Of a DNA stretch of 47,298 nucleotides, positions 17,314 to 24,795 are shown one piece after another (within the stretch, counting starts at the first letter, position 1; every line of letters begins with the position of its first letter). Both the position numbers and the translations under genes were made by a program. The notes beneath the pieces were generated by a model. That model made no database searches and was not told where the DNA came from. It saw only the letters and a program-made list of their open reading frames with translations. The DNA is from an uncultured Clostridium sp. Its GTDB lineage: Bacteria > Bacillota > Clostridia > Lachnospirales > Lachnospiraceae. The stretch is from contig URUX01000001.1 of the NCBI GenBank assembly GCA_900551135.1, positions 1 to 47,298 on the forward strand, in the 5' to 3' direction.

Positions 17314-18732
17314 ATGACAGATTTGATTCATCTGGTACATAAAGCAGTCTGGGGGCCGTGGCTGCTGGTGATTTTTCTTGGAACCGGATTCTATTTGACC
17401 ATTCGTTCAGGCGGATTTCAGATACGGGGAATTGGTACCTGGATGGGACAGACTGCCGGAAGTCTGGTAAAATCGTTAAAAACCGGTTCCAGAGGAACGT
17501 CTCAGTTTCAGACTGCCTGTACCGCTCTGGCAGCCACAGTAGGAACCGGAAATATTACCGGTGTGGCTACTGCGCTGGCGGCAGGAGGCCCTGGGGCGGT
17601 TTTCTGGATGTGGGTGTCAGCATTTATCGGGATGATGACGGCCTATGGAGAAACCTGGCTGGGAATTACTTATCGTCGCCGGGAGGATAAAAAGACAGGA
17701 AATGGAAGGCCGGAAGAGGGGAAATGGCTCTGCGGGCCTATGGTAACGTTAAAATACGGGGTAAAATGTCCGGCGGCAGCAGGGATATATGCATTTCTTT
17801 GTGTTTTGGTTTCTCTTGGAATGGGAAGTATGGTACAGGCCAATTCTCTGGCGGAAACAGCAGAGTTTACCTGGAAGATGCCAAGGATTTGGTGTGCGGT
17901 AATCTTAACTGCGGCAGCAGGAGCAGTAATTGGGGGAGGAATCAGGCGGATTGGTCTGGCAGCGGAAAAACTGATTCCCTGGTCAGCGGGGATCTATCTG
18001 GGAGCCTCGGTTCTGGTACTGGTATTTTGCTGGAAACAGATTCCCAAAGCGTTTTTGGAGATTGTTTCAGATGCATTTTCACCGTCATCAGCCGGTTCCA
18101 GTATGGCTGGAGGTATGGCTGGCTGGGGGATGAAAACCGCAGTCCAGTATGGGATTGCCAGAGGGGTCTTTTCCAATGAAGCTGGGCTGGGCAGTCTGGC
18201 AATTCTTCATGGGACGGCAGAAAATACAACACCGGAGGAACAGGGGATGTGGGCTATGTTTGAAGTGTTTTTTGATACGATAGTCGTATGTACCGTAACG
18301 GCTCTGGTGATTCTCTGCGCAGCGGCCCAAAAAGGTTTTCCTATTCAGGATGGAGCGTCTCTGGCAGTTCGCAGTTTTTCTGAATTTCTGGGAGATGGGG
18401 GAGAATATGCGGTGGCGCTGTCCATGATGTTGTTTGCATTTGCAACCATTATTGCATGGTACTATATGGGAAAGCAGGCGGCAGATTACCTTTTTGGGGA
18501 GGGCGGCAGCGGTATGGCAGGAAGCGTTTATGGAATCCTGTATTTAGGCGCCGTTTTTTTTGGATGTGTGGCCAGAATCGATGCGGTTTGGGAATTGTCC
18601 GATATATGGAATGGCCTTATGGCGCTGCCAAATATCGGCGCCATCCTGATTCTGGCACCCCGTATCCGCTATCCTTACAGTCTGGATAATGGGCGGCTCC
18701 ATCAGAGAAAGAAAATAAAAATTGCCCCTTGA
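17314..18732 (+). CDS. Alanine/glycine:cation symporter (AGCS family)
   Basis: A 472-residue membrane transporter that imports alanine or glycine with Na+ or H+. The family motifs are clear: GGFQIRGIGTWM near the N-terminus, the substrate and ion region TALAATVGTGNITGVATAL, GPGAVFWMWVSAFIGMMTAY, and EAGLGSLAILHGTAE. About ten to eleven membrane segments are visible, as expected. I place the start at ATG 17314 (MTDLIHLVHKAVWGP) because GGGGG stands five bases upstream and the family begins there. Its stop codon overlaps the -35 of the following promoter. Confidence 0.92.
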   Translation: MTDLIHLVHKAVWGPWLLVIFLGTGFYLTIRSGGFQIRGIGTWMGQTAGSLVKSLKTGSRGTSQFQTACTALAATVGTGNITGVATALAAGGPGAVFWMWVSAFIGMMTAYGETWLGITYRRREDKKTGNGRPEEGKWLCGPMVTLKYGVKCPAAAGIYAFLCVLVSLGMGSMVQANSLAETAEFTWKMPRIWCAVILTAAAGAVIGGGIRRIGLAAEKLIPWSAGIYLGASVLVLVFCWKQIPKAFLEIVSDAFSPSSAGSSMAGGMAGWGMKTAVQYGIARGVFSNEAGLGSLAILHGTAENTTPEEQGMWAMFEVFFDTIVVCTVTALVILCAAAQKGFPIQDGASLAVRSFSEFLGDGGEYAVALSMMLFAFATIIAWYYMGKQAADYLFGEGGSGMAGSVYGILYLGAVFFGCVARIDAVWELSDIWNGLMALPNIGAILILAPRIRYPYSLDNGRLHQRKKIKIAP

Positions 18733-18757
18733 CAGCTTTGAGGAAGACCCGTATACT
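18729..18757 (+). promoter_or_regulatory. Strong sigma-A promoter for the riboswitch-exchanger unit
   Basis: TTGACA (18729-18734), 17-bp spacer and TATACT (18752-18757). The -35 overlaps the stop codon (18730-18732) of the symporter gene. The predicted start of the transcript falls right at the 5' edge of the aptamer. Confidence 0.85.
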
Positions 18758-18761
18758 TACC

Positions 18762-18897
18762 ATAGTAAAAGGGAGTAGCTCACATCAGGAGCCGGGGACA
18801 TAAGGCTTTTGATGTCATGCGCTGTCGTCATCACGATTCCTGGCAGAGTCTGTAGGGGAATCCGGTACGCATATTAAGAAGCGAGACTTTTATTGTA
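18762..18897 (+). ncRNA. yybP-ykoY manganese riboswitch aptamer
   Basis: The leader holds the conserved elements of the Mn2+ riboswitch: AAAAGGGAGTAGC at the 5' side, TCGTCATCACG in the middle, and AGCGAGACTTTT at the 3' side. The outer stem pairs TAAAAG with CTTTTA. Internal stems are visible, for example ACATCA with TGATGT and GATTCC with GGAATC. The class binds Mn2+ at the junction of the two conserved loops and usually turns on export or cation-handling genes. Here it precedes a CaCA-family exchanger, one of the known target families. Confidence 0.9.
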
Positions 18898-18930
18898 TCT
18901 TTTGTGGTACAATAAGAGATCGCTTTTTTT
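18879..18930 (+). terminator. Riboswitch-controlled terminator
   Basis: The 3' strand of the aptamer (AAGCGA, then CTTTTATTGTATC, 18879-18897) can pair instead with GTACAATAAGAG and TCGCTT (to about 18924), followed by seven T (18924-18930). Aptamer stem and terminator stem share bases and exclude each other, so metal binding should favour readthrough (an ON switch). Confidence 0.85.
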
Positions 18931-18969
18931 GTTGCGGCAAGTTCACTTAGGAAGAGAGAGGTAGGAAAA

Positions 18970-19899
18970 ATGATTTTAGTATGGATCATGTTGGTAGTCG
19001 GTTTTGTCCTGCTGATAAAAGGCGCCGATTATTTTGTAGAGGGAAGCTCTGCAGTGGCAAAAATTTTAAGGATTCCAAGTGTGGTAATTGGCCTTACCAT
19101 TGTGGCAATGGGAACCAGTGCGCCGGAGTTGGCAGTCAGTGTAACGGCAGCGCTTACAGGAAACAATGAAATTGCAGTAGGAAACGTAATCGGTTCCAAC
19201 ATTTTTAATCTGATGGTAGTAACTGGTACCTGCGGTGTAATTCTTCCTATGGCAGTGGACAAGGGAATTTTAAATGGAGACTTTATTTTCTCAATTCTTA
19301 TTTCCGGAGTGCTGCTGGCATTCTTTGCCTTTGATATGCAGATCGGCCGTTTAGATGGAATGCTTCTTCTGGTTCTGTTTGCTTATTTTATTATAAAACT
19401 GGTAAGGAAAGCACTGAAAGAACGAATCGAGGCCCAGGAAGAGACGGAACCCCTTTCTCCACTCAAAATCTTTGTTTATATTGTAGGGGGAATCGCAGCA
19501 ATTGTAATGGGCGGCGATGTTGTCGTTGACAGTGCAAGCAAGATAGCAGGTTCCTTTGGATTAAGCCAGAACCTGATTGGCCTTACCATTGTGGCAATGG
19601 GAACCTCTCTTCCGGAACTGGTGACCTCGATTGTAGCGTCCAGAAAAGGGGAAAACGGACTGGCTTTAGGAAATGTAATTGGTTCCAATATCTTTAATAT
19701 TTTAATGATTTTGGGAATTTCTTCTGCAATTCACCCGATTGCAGTTACCATCCAGTCTTCATATGACTTAATTGTTTTAATCGTTTTCAGTACTGCAGTA
19801 TGGCTGATGGCCAGAAGCAGGAAAGAAGTTAACCGGGGCGAAGGCATCGCAATGCTGGCCCTGTATTTCGGATATATGGTATACATCATTATGCGATAG
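18970..19899 (+). CDS. Na+/Ca2+ exchanger family (CaCA) membrane protein, riboswitch-controlled
   Basis: A 309-residue inner-membrane cation antiporter with about ten membrane segments and the two inverted alpha-repeats of the family. Repeat 1 has GLTIVAMGTSAPELAVS and GNVIGSNIFNL; repeat 2 has GLTIVAMGTSLPELVTS and GNVIGSNIFNI. The conserved Glu in each PEL motif is in the ion site. The closest type is YrbG-like. Because a Mn2+ riboswitch controls it, the physiological substrate may be Mn2+ or a related divalent metal rather than Ca2+; this is inference. Start at ATG 18970 after GGTAGGAAAAA. Confidence 0.93.
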   Translation: MILVWIMLVVGFVLLIKGADYFVEGSSAVAKILRIPSVVIGLTIVAMGTSAPELAVSVTAALTGNNEIAVGNVIGSNIFNLMVVTGTCGVILPMAVDKGILNGDFIFSILISGVLLAFFAFDMQIGRLDGMLLLVLFAYFIIKLVRKALKERIEAQEETEPLSPLKIFVYIVGGIAAIVMGGDVVVDSASKIAGSFGLSQNLIGLTIVAMGTSLPELVTSIVASRKGENGLALGNVIGSNIFNILMILGISSAIHPIAVTIQSSYDLIVLIVFSTAVWLMARSRKEVNRGEGIAMLALYFGYMVYIIMR

Positions 19900-19910
19900 T
19901 ACCGGATAAT

Positions 19911-19966
19911 CAGACAGGAACGCCGCTTAATCATCATCTTTGATGGTTTAGCGGCGTTCCTGTCTG
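19911..19966. terminator. Very long near-perfect hairpin, probable terminator
   Basis: Arms of 25 bases (19911-19935 and 19942-19966) with a 6-base loop; the outer 17 bp (CAGACAGGAACGCCGCT) pair perfectly. A second hairpin abuts it (ACTTGTGCGCC / GGCGCAAGT, 19967-19992). Neither has a proper T-run, so the role as terminator for the exchanger gene is likely but not certain. Confidence 0.6.
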
Positions 19967-20221
19967 ACTTGTGCGCCGTTTGGCGCAAGTTTGGATACGT
20001 TTAGCAGTTTTTAAACAGTGGTAATCAAACCAGGAGTCCGGTATGGTTATCATTTTTTTGTCACAGCTTAAATTATTTAAGACTGCCAGTTCCTCCTGCC
20101 CAAGAGTCCTCTTGTATAGGATGACCTCATCATCGGCTGTTTCGATAAAAGAAATTGACCCATATGTATAAGAAATACAATAATTAGTATAGTTGTCTAA
20201 ACATTTTGTGTCAAGATTCAT
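19934..20221 (-). pseudogene. Probable remnant of an alpha-glucosidase (GH13) C-terminal domain
   Basis: The minus strand is open for 95 codons. The central part (YGSISFIETADDEVILYKR, then EELAVLNNLSCDKKMITIPD) resembles the C-terminal beta domain of oligo-1,6-glucosidase type GH13 enzymes, in which an aspartate-rich segment and YxRxxGxExLxVLxNxS are typical. The catalytic domain is absent, the last 25 codons run into two terminator-like hairpins, and a strong promoter is embedded in the first codons, downstream of the only ATG. I read it as a decayed fragment; a small unrelated protein is possible. Confidence 0.4.
20186..20214 (-). promoter_or_regulatory. Strong promoter-like sequence reading leftward
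   Basis: On the minus strand TTGACA (20214-20209), 17-bp spacer, TATACT (20191-20186). A transcript would begin near 20179 and run about 270 bases to the long hairpin at 19966-19911, with no good start codon and binding site on the way. Confidence 0.55.
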
Positions 20222-20258
20222 TCGTGTATCGGATAAATAAGAGTCTGTACAAAAAAAT

Positions 20259-20297
20259 AATAGTCAGACTGAACCAACATCCATATCTGACTATTTT
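20259..20297. terminator. Hairpin, possible terminator
   Basis: Perfect 10-bp inverted repeat AATAGTCAGA / TCTGACTATT, 17-base loop, followed by TTTTA on the plus strand and preceded by a run of seven A (T-run on the minus strand). Confidence 0.5.
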
Positions 20298-20318
20298 ATA
20301 ACTAGAAAAAAGGGAGGA

Positions 20319-20342
20319 GAGCTGATAATTTCTTATCAGCTC
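20319..20342. repeat. Perfect 10-bp hairpin with TTTC loop
   Basis: GAGCTGATAA (20319-20328), loop TTTC, TTATCAGCTC (20333-20342). Preceded by GGGAGGA on the plus strand. No gene follows directly. Role unknown. Confidence 0.5.
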
Positions 20343-20539
20343 GAGTATTATGAAAAAAATCTTGTAAGCTATTTTATTTAAGAATAACAGCTTGTGCTGT
20401 TTTCTATGGTTATAGTATATTCAGAAATCGTGAAGAAATCATGTTAATTGTGTAAAAGGTTTTTGAATGAATTTTGAACAGTTTGTGAACAAAAAACAGG
20501 AAAAGACAAAGATGGATATGCTTCCGGATGGCTTTTTAC

Positions 20540-20568
20540 TTGCAATGCCTGGCCGGATTTGATAAAAT
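20540..20568 (+). promoter_or_regulatory. Promoter for the cyclophilin gene
   Basis: TTGCAA (20540-20545), 17-bp spacer, TAAAAT (20563-20568). It lies about 80 bases before the start codon. Confidence 0.55.
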
Positions 20569-20646
20569 CAACATATCAGGATGCCGGGGCAAAAATCCGG
20601 CATCGCAGACAGCGGCGTTACAGCCTCGAATGAAAGGAGAAACAAC

Positions 20647-21165
20647 ATGAAAAATCCAGTAATTACGATTACAATGGAAAACGGCGACGTAATGAAGGCA
20701 GAATTATATCCGGAAGTCGCTCCAAATACGGTTAATAACTTTTTAAGTCTGGCAGGAAAGGGATTTTATGACGGCCTGATTTTTCACCGTGTCATTAAAG
20801 GCTTTATGATTCAGGGCGGATGTCCGGATGGAACCGGTATGGGAGGCCCAGGATACTGCATCAAGGGTGAGTTCAGCCAGAACGGCTTTAAGAACGACCT
20901 GGCGCATACGCCGGGCGTGCTGTCCATGGCCCGTTCCATGATGCCCAACTCCGCAGGTTCCCAGTTCTTTATTATGCATGAGACATCTCCGCATTTAGAC
21001 GGCGCTTATGCTGCATTCGGCCAGATAATCGAGGGCATGGATGTAGTAAATAAGATTGCCGATGTCCGCACAGATTACAGTGACAGACCAATGAAAGAGC
21101 AGAGGATTAAGAGTATTACTGTTGAAACATTTGGAGAGACGTATCCAGAACCGGAGCGCTGCTAA
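20647..21165 (+). CDS. Peptidyl-prolyl cis-trans isomerase, cyclophilin type
   Basis: A 172-residue cytoplasmic cyclophilin that speeds up proline isomerisation during folding. Family landmarks are present: YPEVAPNTVNNFLSL, FYDGLIFHRVIKGFMIQGG (with catalytic Arg in FHRV), GVLSMARSMMPNSAGSQFFI and LDGAYAAFGQIIEGMDVV. There is no signal peptide. Start chosen at ATG 20647 behind AAAGGAGAAACAAC; the frame is open upstream but does not match the family. It is followed three bases later by an acetyltransferase gene, probably in the same transcript. Confidence 0.95.
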   Translation: MKNPVITITMENGDVMKAELYPEVAPNTVNNFLSLAGKGFYDGLIFHRVIKGFMIQGGCPDGTGMGGPGYCIKGEFSQNGFKNDLAHTPGVLSMARSMMPNSAGSQFFIMHETSPHLDGAYAAFGQIIEGMDVVNKIADVRTDYSDRPMKEQRIKSITVETFGETYPEPERC

Positions 21166-21168
21166 ATT

Positions 21169-21909
21169 ATGACAAAGACCTGTGACGTAGTGATAAATGG
21201 ACAGCTTCATAAGGTCTGCATATCGGATGAACCGGAGGCTCTTCTGGCTGCTGAGGCGGCTGGAAGAGCCGTTCTTGGCGTAGGGGAAGACTGTGCAGTT
21301 TCCTGCCCATGGCTTTCGACTTTTATCAGAAGCTGGGATGAGGTAGGGGAGAAGGCGCTGCAGACTATAGCGGAACGTCTGGTACGGCGTGAAAACCAGA
21401 TTCCATGGGTAATATGTGAGACAGACAGGCTGGTTATCCGGGAGGCAGGGGAAAATGATCTGGAACAGCTGGCTTTTCTGCAGATAAAAGCGTTTGAGAG
21501 CAGGGAATCTTTAAACTCCTATATTTCCTGTCAATATGGATTTTATGAATACGGGCTGTGGGTTCTGGAAGAAAAAAACAGCGGCTGCATTGCAGGGGCA
21601 GCCGGTGTGTGGAATCCGGAAGATACCGTCTGCGATATGTTAAAAGCAGCAGGAGAGATACCGGAAGACTATCTGGAAATGGGTTATCAGATCGCTGAGC
21701 CGTATCAGAGAAAAGGCCTGGCAAGAGAAGCCTGCCAGGCGATTATGGCATATACGGACTGGGAACTGGAATGTAAGGTCTGTATTCAGGTAGACAGAAC
21801 AAATCTGCCGTCACAAAAACTGGCAGAGTCACTGGGTTTCCGGCGGATTATTCCTCGTACAGATAGCGGAGAAATTCAATGGCCGTATCTGTACGGCTGG
21901 AGTTGCTGA
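21169..21909 (+). CDS. GNAT-family N-acetyltransferase with N-terminal extension
   Basis: A 246-residue protein. Residues 1-85 form an uncharacterised N-terminal region. The GNAT domain starts at about residue 86 (ETDRLVIREAGENDLEQL), and the acetyl-CoA binding motif A is seen as MGYQIAEPYQRKGLAREAC, followed by LAESLGFRRI, a typical motif B ending. The acceptor substrate is unknown. It follows the cyclophilin gene by three bases. Its last 62 bases overlap the end of the convergent gene on the other strand. Confidence 0.85.
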   Translation: MTKTCDVVINGQLHKVCISDEPEALLAAEAAGRAVLGVGEDCAVSCPWLSTFIRSWDEVGEKALQTIAERLVRRENQIPWVICETDRLVIREAGENDLEQLAFLQIKAFESRESLNSYISCQYGFYEYGLWVLEEKNSGCIAGAAGVWNPEDTVCDMLKAAGEIPEDYLEMGYQIAEPYQRKGLAREACQAIMAYTDWELECKVCIQVDRTNLPSQKLAESLGFRRIIPRTDSGEIQWPYLYGWSC

Positions 21910-22531
21910 GCAGGGTAAAATACGCCTCTTTCATTTGTGTACCTGCCTTTTCGCGGAAATGTGAGTGATCCAGATTAATAGCAGCAGGGAAGAAATTGCC
22001 GTTTTCATCCGCTGCCATGTAAATATCATCCTGAACCGTGTCCCAGATATCAGCAGGAAGAGTTTCCTCCAGATTTAAAAAGCCTCCGTTTGCAGCATAG
22101 TGGTCAACTGCAGCCGTATCTGCAATTATAATATCCAGATCCTGGCTGGCGACGATGGCCGTTACCTTGGCCAGGGATGCGTAATCCAGTTCAGAAGAGG
22201 TTTCTTCAAAGCTGATGTAGAGACTGGTATCCATTTCTACTTTATCTTTTTTTCCATAGCCCATGCGGATTTTAAAATCGTCTGCCAGCTTCTCATAGTT
22301 GGCAGCAGACATAGAACGGTCATTCATAACAATGGTGAAAAGCTGGGTTGTGAAACTTTTCTGGTAAAAAATAGTGCCGATAACGTAGATAAAAAATAAT
22401 ATAACACAGCCAATCAGCATATGGATTTTATAATATTCCCATATATACCAGAGTTTGTCCTTAAAGGACATTTTTTTGAGTTTTTCCCCTTCTTCTCTGG
22501 CTTCCGTTTTTATTGATTCTTTCAAAGACAT
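21848..22531 (-). CDS. Hypothetical single-pass membrane protein with large extracytoplasmic domain
   Basis: A 227-residue protein beginning MSLKESIKTEAREEGEKLKK, with a basic cytoplasmic N-terminus, one membrane helix (about residues 35-57, HMLIGCVILFFIYVIGTIFY) and a soluble domain outside. The segment DLDIIIADTAAVDHYAANGG with the following FLNLEETLP recalls the ligand-binding lobes of extracellular solute-binding proteins, but this is only a resemblance. I chose ATG 22531 because GAGGAAC precedes it; the open frame continues 15 codons upstream. The leader carries copy C of the dispersed repeat. Function unknown. Confidence 0.75.
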   Translation of the reverse strand: MSLKESIKTEAREEGEKLKKMSFKDKLWYIWEYYKIHMLIGCVILFFIYVIGTIFYQKSFTTQLFTIVMNDRSMSAANYEKLADDFKIRMGYGKKDKVEMDTSLYISFEETSSELDYASLAKVTAIVASQDLDIIIADTAAVDHYAANGGFLNLEETLPADIWDTVQDDIYMAADENGNFFPAAINLDHSHFREKAGTQMKEAYFTLLSNSSRTDTAIEFLRYLYEE

Positions 22532-22584
22532 AAAGCGTTCCTCTTTTCTGAGAGTATTTTTTCCAAAGCTGGACAATCGATGTT

Positions 22585-22637
22585 GGCAACAGTTTTGCTT
22601 TTTTCTGTCTGAATCTTTGCATGGCTGAACGGTTGCC
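22585..22637 (-). repeat. Dispersed palindromic element, copy C (53 bp, short form)
   Basis: Read on the minus strand: GGCAACCGTTCAGCCATGC, AAAGATTCAGACAGAAAAA, GC, then a shortened right end finishing GTTGCC. It keeps the conserved left block but lacks the right half seen in copy D. Its ends GGCAAC/GTTGCC still form an inverted repeat. It lies in the leader of the gene starting at 22531. Confidence 0.75.
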
Positions 22638-22701
22638 TATCTTGCAGTATACCATAAAAAGATAAAAAAAATATGAAAAAATTATGAAATCACAGGGAAA
22701 G

Positions 22702-22730
22702 TTGATTTTTTATGCCGGATTCGATATAAT
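22702..22730 (+). promoter_or_regulatory. Promoter for the DUF624 gene
   Basis: TTGATT (22702-22707), 17-bp spacer, TATAAT (22725-22730), 48 bases before the start codon. Confidence 0.7.
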
Positions 22731-22778
22731 GAACACCAGGTATTGAAATTACTAAATGAGAAATGAGGAAGGTGCGGT

Positions 22779-23486
22779 ATGCTTCAGGGACTGTTTAACT
22801 ACGACAATCCGGTTTGGCGGTTTATCGGCAAGCTGGGAGACTTGATTATTTTGAATATTTTATGGATGATTACATCCATTCCGATTGTTACAATAGGCGC
22901 TTCTACTACAGCCCTCTATTATGTGACATTAAAACTGGTCCGGGATGAAGACGGCTATACCATTAAGTCGTTTTTTAAATCATTTAAGGAGAACTTTAAG
23001 CAGTCTACCATTATCTGGCTGATTATGCTGGCAATAGGCCTGGTGCTGGGGTTTGATTTATATTTCTTTATTTACATGCAGACCGAACCATCCAAGCTTC
23101 GCACGGTTATGGTAACGGTATTCGGGTCACTAAGTCTGGTGTATTTCTGTGTCCTGACCTATGTGTTCCCTCTCCAGAGCCGTTTTTACAATCCGGTGAA
23201 ACGAACACTGTTTAATGCGTTTTTTATGTCTGTTCGTCATCTTTTCCAGACTCTGGGAATCGTGATAATGGATGGTGCTGTAGTGGCTCTTATGGTTGTC
23301 AGCTTTTTTGCAGCGCCTCAGTTTTCCGTACTGTTTTTCCTGTTCGGGTTCCCGCTGATCGCTTTCGTGAATTCCTATGTGTTCCATGCGGTCTTTAAAA
23401 ATTATATCCCAAAGAGCGACAGGGAGGATGAAAAGGAACTTCGACCGCTGTTTGCAGATGAAACGGATGATCAGAAAACCGTGTAA
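22779..23486 (+). CDS. DUF624 (YesL-like) membrane protein
   Basis: A 235-residue protein with five or six membrane segments. The opening part (LFNYDNPVWRFIGKLGDL, IPIVTIGASTTALYYV) is the conserved N-terminus of the DUF624/YesL family, which is often found next to carbohydrate ABC transporters or glycosidases in Firmicutes. No such genes are neighbours here. The role is not established. Start at ATG 22779 after GAGGAAGG. It has its own promoter and is followed by an uncoded stretch with a terminator at 23586. Confidence 0.88.
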   Translation: MLQGLFNYDNPVWRFIGKLGDLIILNILWMITSIPIVTIGASTTALYYVTLKLVRDEDGYTIKSFFKSFKENFKQSTIIWLIMLAIGLVLGFDLYFFIYMQTEPSKLRTVMVTVFGSLSLVYFCVLTYVFPLQSRFYNPVKRTLFNAFFMSVRHLFQTLGIVIMDGAVVALMVVSFFAAPQFSVLFFLFGFPLIAFVNSYVFHAVFKNYIPKSDREDEKELRPLFADETDDQKTV

Positions 23487-23585
23487 ACCCTGTTGGAACC
23501 AGTTAATAAGTTTTGTCAAATACGGTACGATTTTTATGGTATTTAAGATATTTGGTCATATCGAATTGAATTATACTATGGATTG

Positions 23586-23610
23586 CGGACTCTTCGGGGT
23601 CCGTTTTTTT
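23586..23610 (+). terminator. Intrinsic terminator with TTCG tetraloop
   Basis: CGGACTC-TTCG-GGGTCCG (7-bp stem, one G-T pair) followed by seven T. It stands 100 bases after the DUF624 stop codon. Confidence 0.93.
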
Positions 23611-23757
23611 GTTTTATGTCCGGAAGCAGTCTGATTCCACATTTTTCTGGAGTGCTGAGAGACTTTGGGGGTTTTGTGCAAAACATCTCGTTCCAGACGG
23701 TTTTGTCTTTTAAACTGCCGCATTTTAAACAAATAAAAAGTTTTGACGAAAAAAGGC

Positions 23758-23786
23758 TTGAAAAAAGAAGTGTAAGTGTTTACAAT
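23758..23786 (+). promoter_or_regulatory. Promoter for ispE
   Basis: TTGAAA (23758-23763), 17-bp spacer, TACAAT (23781-23786), 63 bases before the start codon. Confidence 0.65.
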
Positions 23787-23849
23787 GTATTTATATTAAT
23801 ACTGTATACAAAATAATGTATTTCAAAAACATAAACAGAGGGAATTTGT

Positions 23850-24746
23850 ATGGCGACTCATTTTAAGCTTCGGGCTTATGGAAAAATTAATTTGGGACTG
23901 GATGTTTTAAGAAAACGGGAAGACGGATACCATGAAGTACGGATGATCATGCAGACAGTAGGACTGTATGATCAGATTGATTTGTTTTTCCGCCAGGAGC
24001 CGGGAATTGAGATAGAAACCAACCTGTCCTATCTTCCGGTAAATGAAAACAATCTGGTATACAAAGCGGCAAATCTTTTGATGGAAGAATTTCAGGTTAA
24101 AAACGGCCTATTTATCCGCCTTCGCAAGCTGATTCCCGTTGCAGCAGGCATGGCTGGAGGAAGCAGTGATGCGGCTGCGGTTTTAGTAGGCGTGAATAAA
24201 ATGTTTCATCTCGGATTGTCAACCGAAGAACTGATGGAACGGGGAGTAAAGATTGGCGCAGACGTACCATACTGTATTATGAGAGGAACTGCATTGTCAG
24301 AGGGAATTGGAGAGAAACTGACAGCCCTGCCTCCAATGCCCCAGTGTCAGGTTCTTCTTGCAAAACCGGCTGTCAGCGTATCTACAAAGTATGTCTATGA
24401 AAATCTTCATGCCAACAGCCTGAGACCGGAGCAGCATCCGGATATTGACGGTATGATAGAGGCTATTGCAGCGGGAGATTTGTCGGGAGTTTCTGCAAAG
24501 TTAGGAAATGTTCTGGAATTAGTTACAGCAAAAAAATATCCGGTTATTGAAGAGATTAAAGGGGTTATGCGTCGGTACGGAGCAGCAGGAGCCATGATGA
24601 GCGGAAGCGGCCCTACAGTGTTTAGTCTGTTTGATAATCCGAAAGCAGCGTCGGATGCTTATGAGGAACTGCGTTATGGAAAGAGCAGAGAACTGGCAAA
24701 GCAGGTGTATTTAACTAATATTTTCAACAATAAGAATATTCGATAA
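23850..24746 (+). CDS. ispE: 4-diphosphocytidyl-2-C-methyl-D-erythritol kinase
   Basis: A 298-residue GHMP-family kinase of the non-mevalonate isoprenoid pathway; it phosphorylates the 2-hydroxyl of CDP-methylerythritol. The N-terminus AYGKINLGLDVLRKREDGYH is diagnostic. The ATP-binding loop is PVAAGMAGGSSDAAAVL, and the C-terminal GHMP motif is GAMMSGSGPTVFSLF. Size matches the family. It is followed 49 bases later by a GntR regulator gene, an arrangement I associate with Clostridia. No other pathway genes are in the window. Confidence 0.96.
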   Translation: MATHFKLRAYGKINLGLDVLRKREDGYHEVRMIMQTVGLYDQIDLFFRQEPGIEIETNLSYLPVNENNLVYKAANLLMEEFQVKNGLFIRLRKLIPVAAGMAGGSSDAAAVLVGVNKMFHLGLSTEELMERGVKIGADVPYCIMRGTALSEGIGEKLTALPPMPQCQVLLAKPAVSVSTKYVYENLHANSLRPEQHPDIDGMIEAIAAGDLSGVSAKLGNVLELVTAKKYPVIEEIKGVMRRYGAAGAMMSGSGPTVFSLFDNPKAASDAYEELRYGKSRELAKQVYLTNIFNNKNIR

Positions 24747-24795
24747 ACGGTTATAATATCAGGAATCTGGAAATACAATCAAGGAGGAGAAAATC

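Larger units (their letters stand above)
20222..20646. other. Gene-free stretch with three hairpins
   Basis: No convincing reading frame on either strand. It holds an inverted repeat AATAGTCAGA / TCTGACTATT (20259-20268, 20286-20295), a second GAGCTGATAA / TTATCAGCTC (20319-20328, 20333-20342), and AACAGC-TTGT-GCTGTT followed by T (20386-20404), plus the promoter of the cyclophilin gene. Base composition is clearly AT-rich compared with the flanking genes. Confidence 0.6.
23487..23849. other. Intergenic region with a terminator and the ispE promoter
   Basis: 363 bases without a credible gene. It holds a UUCG-loop terminator at 23586-23610 and the ispE promoter at 23758-23786. The short open frames here show no binding sites or similarity. 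A TATACT box at about 23573-23578 without a matching -35 precedes the terminator. Confidence 0.7.

Noticed and set aside
23377..23816. Two frames (85 and 77 codons) between the DUF624 gene and ispE
   Set aside because: One overlaps the DUF624 gene and the other spans the TTCG terminator; neither has a plausible start.
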